Positions 5,932 to 6,783 of a stretch of 6,783 nt of DNA are shown here, piece after piece (the stretch's first letter is position 1; each line of letters starts with the position of its first letter). The stretch comes from Acidobacteriota bacterium. Lineage in GTDB: Bacteria > Acidobacteriota > Vicinamibacteria > Vicinamibacterales > 2-12-FULL-66-21. Made by a program: the position numbers and the translations under genes. The notes under the pieces are model-generated. The model saw nothing but the letters and a program-made list of their open reading frames with translations. It was not told the DNA's origin and ran no database searches. Where the stretch lies: contig JABFWM010000485.1 in the NCBI GenBank assembly GCA_013362195.1, positions 1 to 6,783 on the forward strand. The letters are read 5' to 3'.

Positions 5932-6443
5932 GCACTCCTTCGGGTACGGGAACGGCGACGGGACTCCAGGACGATGATCTGCCGCTGCGACAGCGTGGTA
6001 TCGCTCGAGCGCCGCGCGGATCGCAGGATCTCGGCAACGCCCTGAAACACCTCGCGGTCCGCCGGCGCGAGGTTCCCCGCCTCGAGCGCGTCGGCAATCA
6101 TCAATTCCAGCTGCGCGACCGTCATCGAGCGGTCGAACGAGATGATGGCGCGGCCGTCGGGCAGGTGCAGCAGCGCCGCCCCGGTCTGGCGCTCGAGCGA
6201 GCGGCTCGGCGTGACGACGATGACGGCGCGGCCGCCGAACGCGGAGAGCTCCGCGGCGCGGCGCGGCGGCGCGGCCACGGCCGTCTCGGCGAGGCGGACG
6301 ATCGCGCGGCCCAGATCGGTGTCGACGCGCCGCAGCGCGTCGATGACGTGATCGGGCAAGGTCAGCGTGACCGGACGCGAGGGGACGGTGAATTTCCTCG
6401 GCCGGCCGCGGCGCGGGCTCAGGCTCAGTTTCCGCTTGGCCAT
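5928..6443 (-). CDS. Ribbon-helix-helix protein with AT-hook-like N-terminus (putative transcription regulator)
   Basis: A 171-aa basic protein. Residues 11-17 (RRGRPRK) form an AT-hook-like core, which binds the minor groove of A/T-rich DNA. Residues 24-30 (PVTLTLP) and 31-53 (DHVIDALRRVDTDLGRAIVRLAE) match the strand-helix-helix of CopG/Arc-type DNA-binding domains. The middle (about 65-135) is a compact alpha/beta region, GGRAVIVVTPSRSL, TGAALLHLPDGRAIISFDRSMTVAQLELMIADALE, that I do not recognise; it could sense a ligand or form dimers. The end is strongly basic (RRRSRTRRSA). The ATG at 6443 has only a weak GAGA before it. The gene overlaps the lipoprotein start by ATGA, so the two are probably co-translated. 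An A/T-rich palindrome 43 nt upstream of the start suggests autoregulation (inference). A non-regulatory role, such as an antitoxin-like part, is not excluded, but no toxin is seen. Confidence 0.8.
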   Translation of the reverse strand: MAKRKLSLSPRRGRPRKFTVPSRPVTLTLPDHVIDALRRVDTDLGRAIVRLAETAVAAPPRRAAELSAFGGRAVIVVTPSRSLERQTGAALLHLPDGRAIISFDRSMTVAQLELMIADALEAGNLAPADREVFQGVAEILRSARRSSDTTLSQRQIIVLESRRRSRTRRSA

Positions 6444-6460
6444 TCTCGACAGGGATTTCT

Positions 6461-6523
6461 ATTAGATTAATCGCACATGCCGCCTTTTTTCAATTGAAAA
6501 ATGCGGGGCCCGGCGGCTACCAT
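6461..6523. promoter_or_regulatory. Putative back-to-back promoters for the divergent pair
   Basis: The sequence TTGAAA occurs on both strands, touching at the centre of a palindrome: minus strand 6493-6488 and plus strand 6494-6499. Each is 5/6 to the sigma70 -35. On the minus strand ATTAAT (6471-6466, 4/6 to the -10) lies 16 nt on. On the plus strand TACCAT (6518-6523, 4/6) lies 18 nt on. The -10 matches are modest, so this is a guess supported by the divergent layout and the A/T-richness compared with the surroundings. A GATTAATC palindrome (6465-6472) lies within the minus-strand -10 region. Confidence 0.4.
6486..6501. promoter_or_regulatory. Perfect 16-bp A/T-rich palindrome, likely operator
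   Basis: TTTTTCAATTGAAAAA reads the same on both strands and stands out in very GC-rich DNA. It lies in the 110-bp gap between the ribbon-helix-helix gene (minus) and the membrane glycosyltransferase (plus). Such proteins often bind palindromes at their own promoters, and an AT-hook prefers A/T tracts, so it is a candidate site for the adjacent regulator. This is inference; no binding data are available. Confidence 0.55.
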
Positions 6524-6542
6524 GCCCGTGCCGCTTCGTTCC

Positions 6543-6548
6543 GAGGAG
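6543..6548 (+). promoter_or_regulatory. Shine-Dalgarno for the right-edge glycosyltransferase
   Basis: GAGGAG lies 5 nt before the ATG at 6554 and 2 nt before an in-frame GTG at 6551. This favours the ATG and helps show that the cut gene at the right edge is real. Confidence 0.65.
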
Positions 6549-6553
6549 CCGTG

Positions 6554-6783
6554 ATGCGCTCATCCGGCCGGTGGCACTCCGCCGTGGCGCCAGATTCGTC
6601 CCGCACGCCTCACCGTCTCCCGCCGGTCGCGCACGCAGGCGCCCTTGCCGCTGAATCGCTGGTCGCCGTGCTGGCGATGCTGTTCCTGGCGGCCTACGCG
6701 TACATCGCCGTCCGGCGGGCGGCGTACCCGGTCGAGCTCGAGTGGATGGAAGGCTCGCGCGTGCAGCACGTCGCGCGCATCCG
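6554..6783 (+). CDS. GT-C type membrane glycosyltransferase (ArnT/PMT/GT39- or GT87-like), N-terminal part
   Basis: An open reading frame of 76 codons that runs off the right edge without a stop. Residues 1-32 are polar and basic, a cytoplasmic N-terminus. A hydrophobic segment follows (about 36-53, LVAVLAMLFLAAYAYIAV), the first transmembrane helix, with an Arg-Arg after it. Next comes YPVELEWMEGSRVQHVARI (58-76), which resembles the acidic first periplasmic loop of integral-membrane glycosyltransferases that take sugar from a polyprenyl phosphate (from memory, many have EWMEGGxxxHxxRv here). The acidic residues in this loop would be part of the active site. The start is the ATG at 6554, with GAGGAG at 6543-6548; an in-frame GTG at 6551 is a less likely option. 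It is divergent from the ribbon-helix-helix/lipoprotein pair and shares a palindromic control region with it. Family assignment rests on a short stretch. Confidence 0.6.
   Translation, partial: MRSSGRWHSAVAPDSSRTPHRLPPVAHAGALAAESLVAVLAMLFLAAYAYIAVRRAAYPVELEWMEGSRVQHVARI

Noticed and set aside
4690..6045. Long plus-strand open frame (about 450 codons) opposite the lipoprotein
   Set aside because: Its product is very Arg/His-rich with no motif. It is the mirror of a well-supported gene and is explained by high GC with few stops.
6505..6520. Possible sixth REP (GGGGCCCGGCGGCTAC)
   Set aside because: CTAC follows a G/C-rich stretch, but there is no 8-bp stem with loop, so it is not supported.
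6560..6769. Minus-strand open frame of 69 codons at the right edge
   Set aside because: It lies opposite the glycosyltransferase start, which has a Shine-Dalgarno and a membrane segment; the minus frame has no recognisable feature.

Overview
High-GC bacterial DNA with strong G/C at third codon positions. No taxonomic marker is present. The GTAG-headed REP hairpins, the start of a membrane glycosyltransferase carrying an EWMEG motif, and a lipoprotein with FN3-like and lectin-like parts would suit a soil acidobacterium (Vicinamibacteria type), but this is a guess from general resemblance.

Layout. (1) Positions 1-3023, minus strand, form a tight three-gene run. In transcription order it holds a 678-aa fusion of a YvcK/CofD-like domain to a degenerate GT2-like domain (3023-987), a sugar-1-phosphate nucleotidylyltransferase (980-204), and the N-terminus of a polyprenyl-phosphate-type GT2 glycosyltransferase (167-1, cut by the window). 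(2) A short divergent intergenic region (3024-3184) separates this run from a plus-strand FAD-dependent oxidoreductase of the UDP-galactopyranose-mutase/HemY-like superfamily (3185-4606). (3) The convergent gap 4607-4797 is filled by five head-to-tail hairpins with a 37-38 nt period. They look like REP units with a GTAG head and show compensatory stem changes. A related single element (about 181-210) lies between the nucleotidylyltransferase and the GT2 and supplies the stop codon of the former. (4) On the minus strand a small ribbon-helix-helix protein with an AT-hook-like motif (6443-5928) overlaps by ATGA with a secreted lipoprotein (5931-4798). (5) Divergently, at the right edge, a GT-C-type integral membrane glycosyltransferase begins (6554 onward). 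Between the two divergent genes lies a perfect 16-bp A/T-rich palindrome, the likely shared control site.

How the genes may work together (inference): the nucleotidylyltransferase would make an activated sugar, the flavoenzyme would alter a nucleotide sugar or lipid-linked sugar, and the GT2 and GT-C enzymes would build or transfer lipid-linked sugars at the membrane. The YvcK/CofD-pseudoGT fusion would bind or use a nucleotide-sugar-like ligand and is the most unusual protein here. The lipoprotein could be an envelope glycan-binding protein. The best candidate for an undescribed system is the fusion + nucleotidylyltransferase + GT2 operon, possibly with the divergent flavoenzyme.
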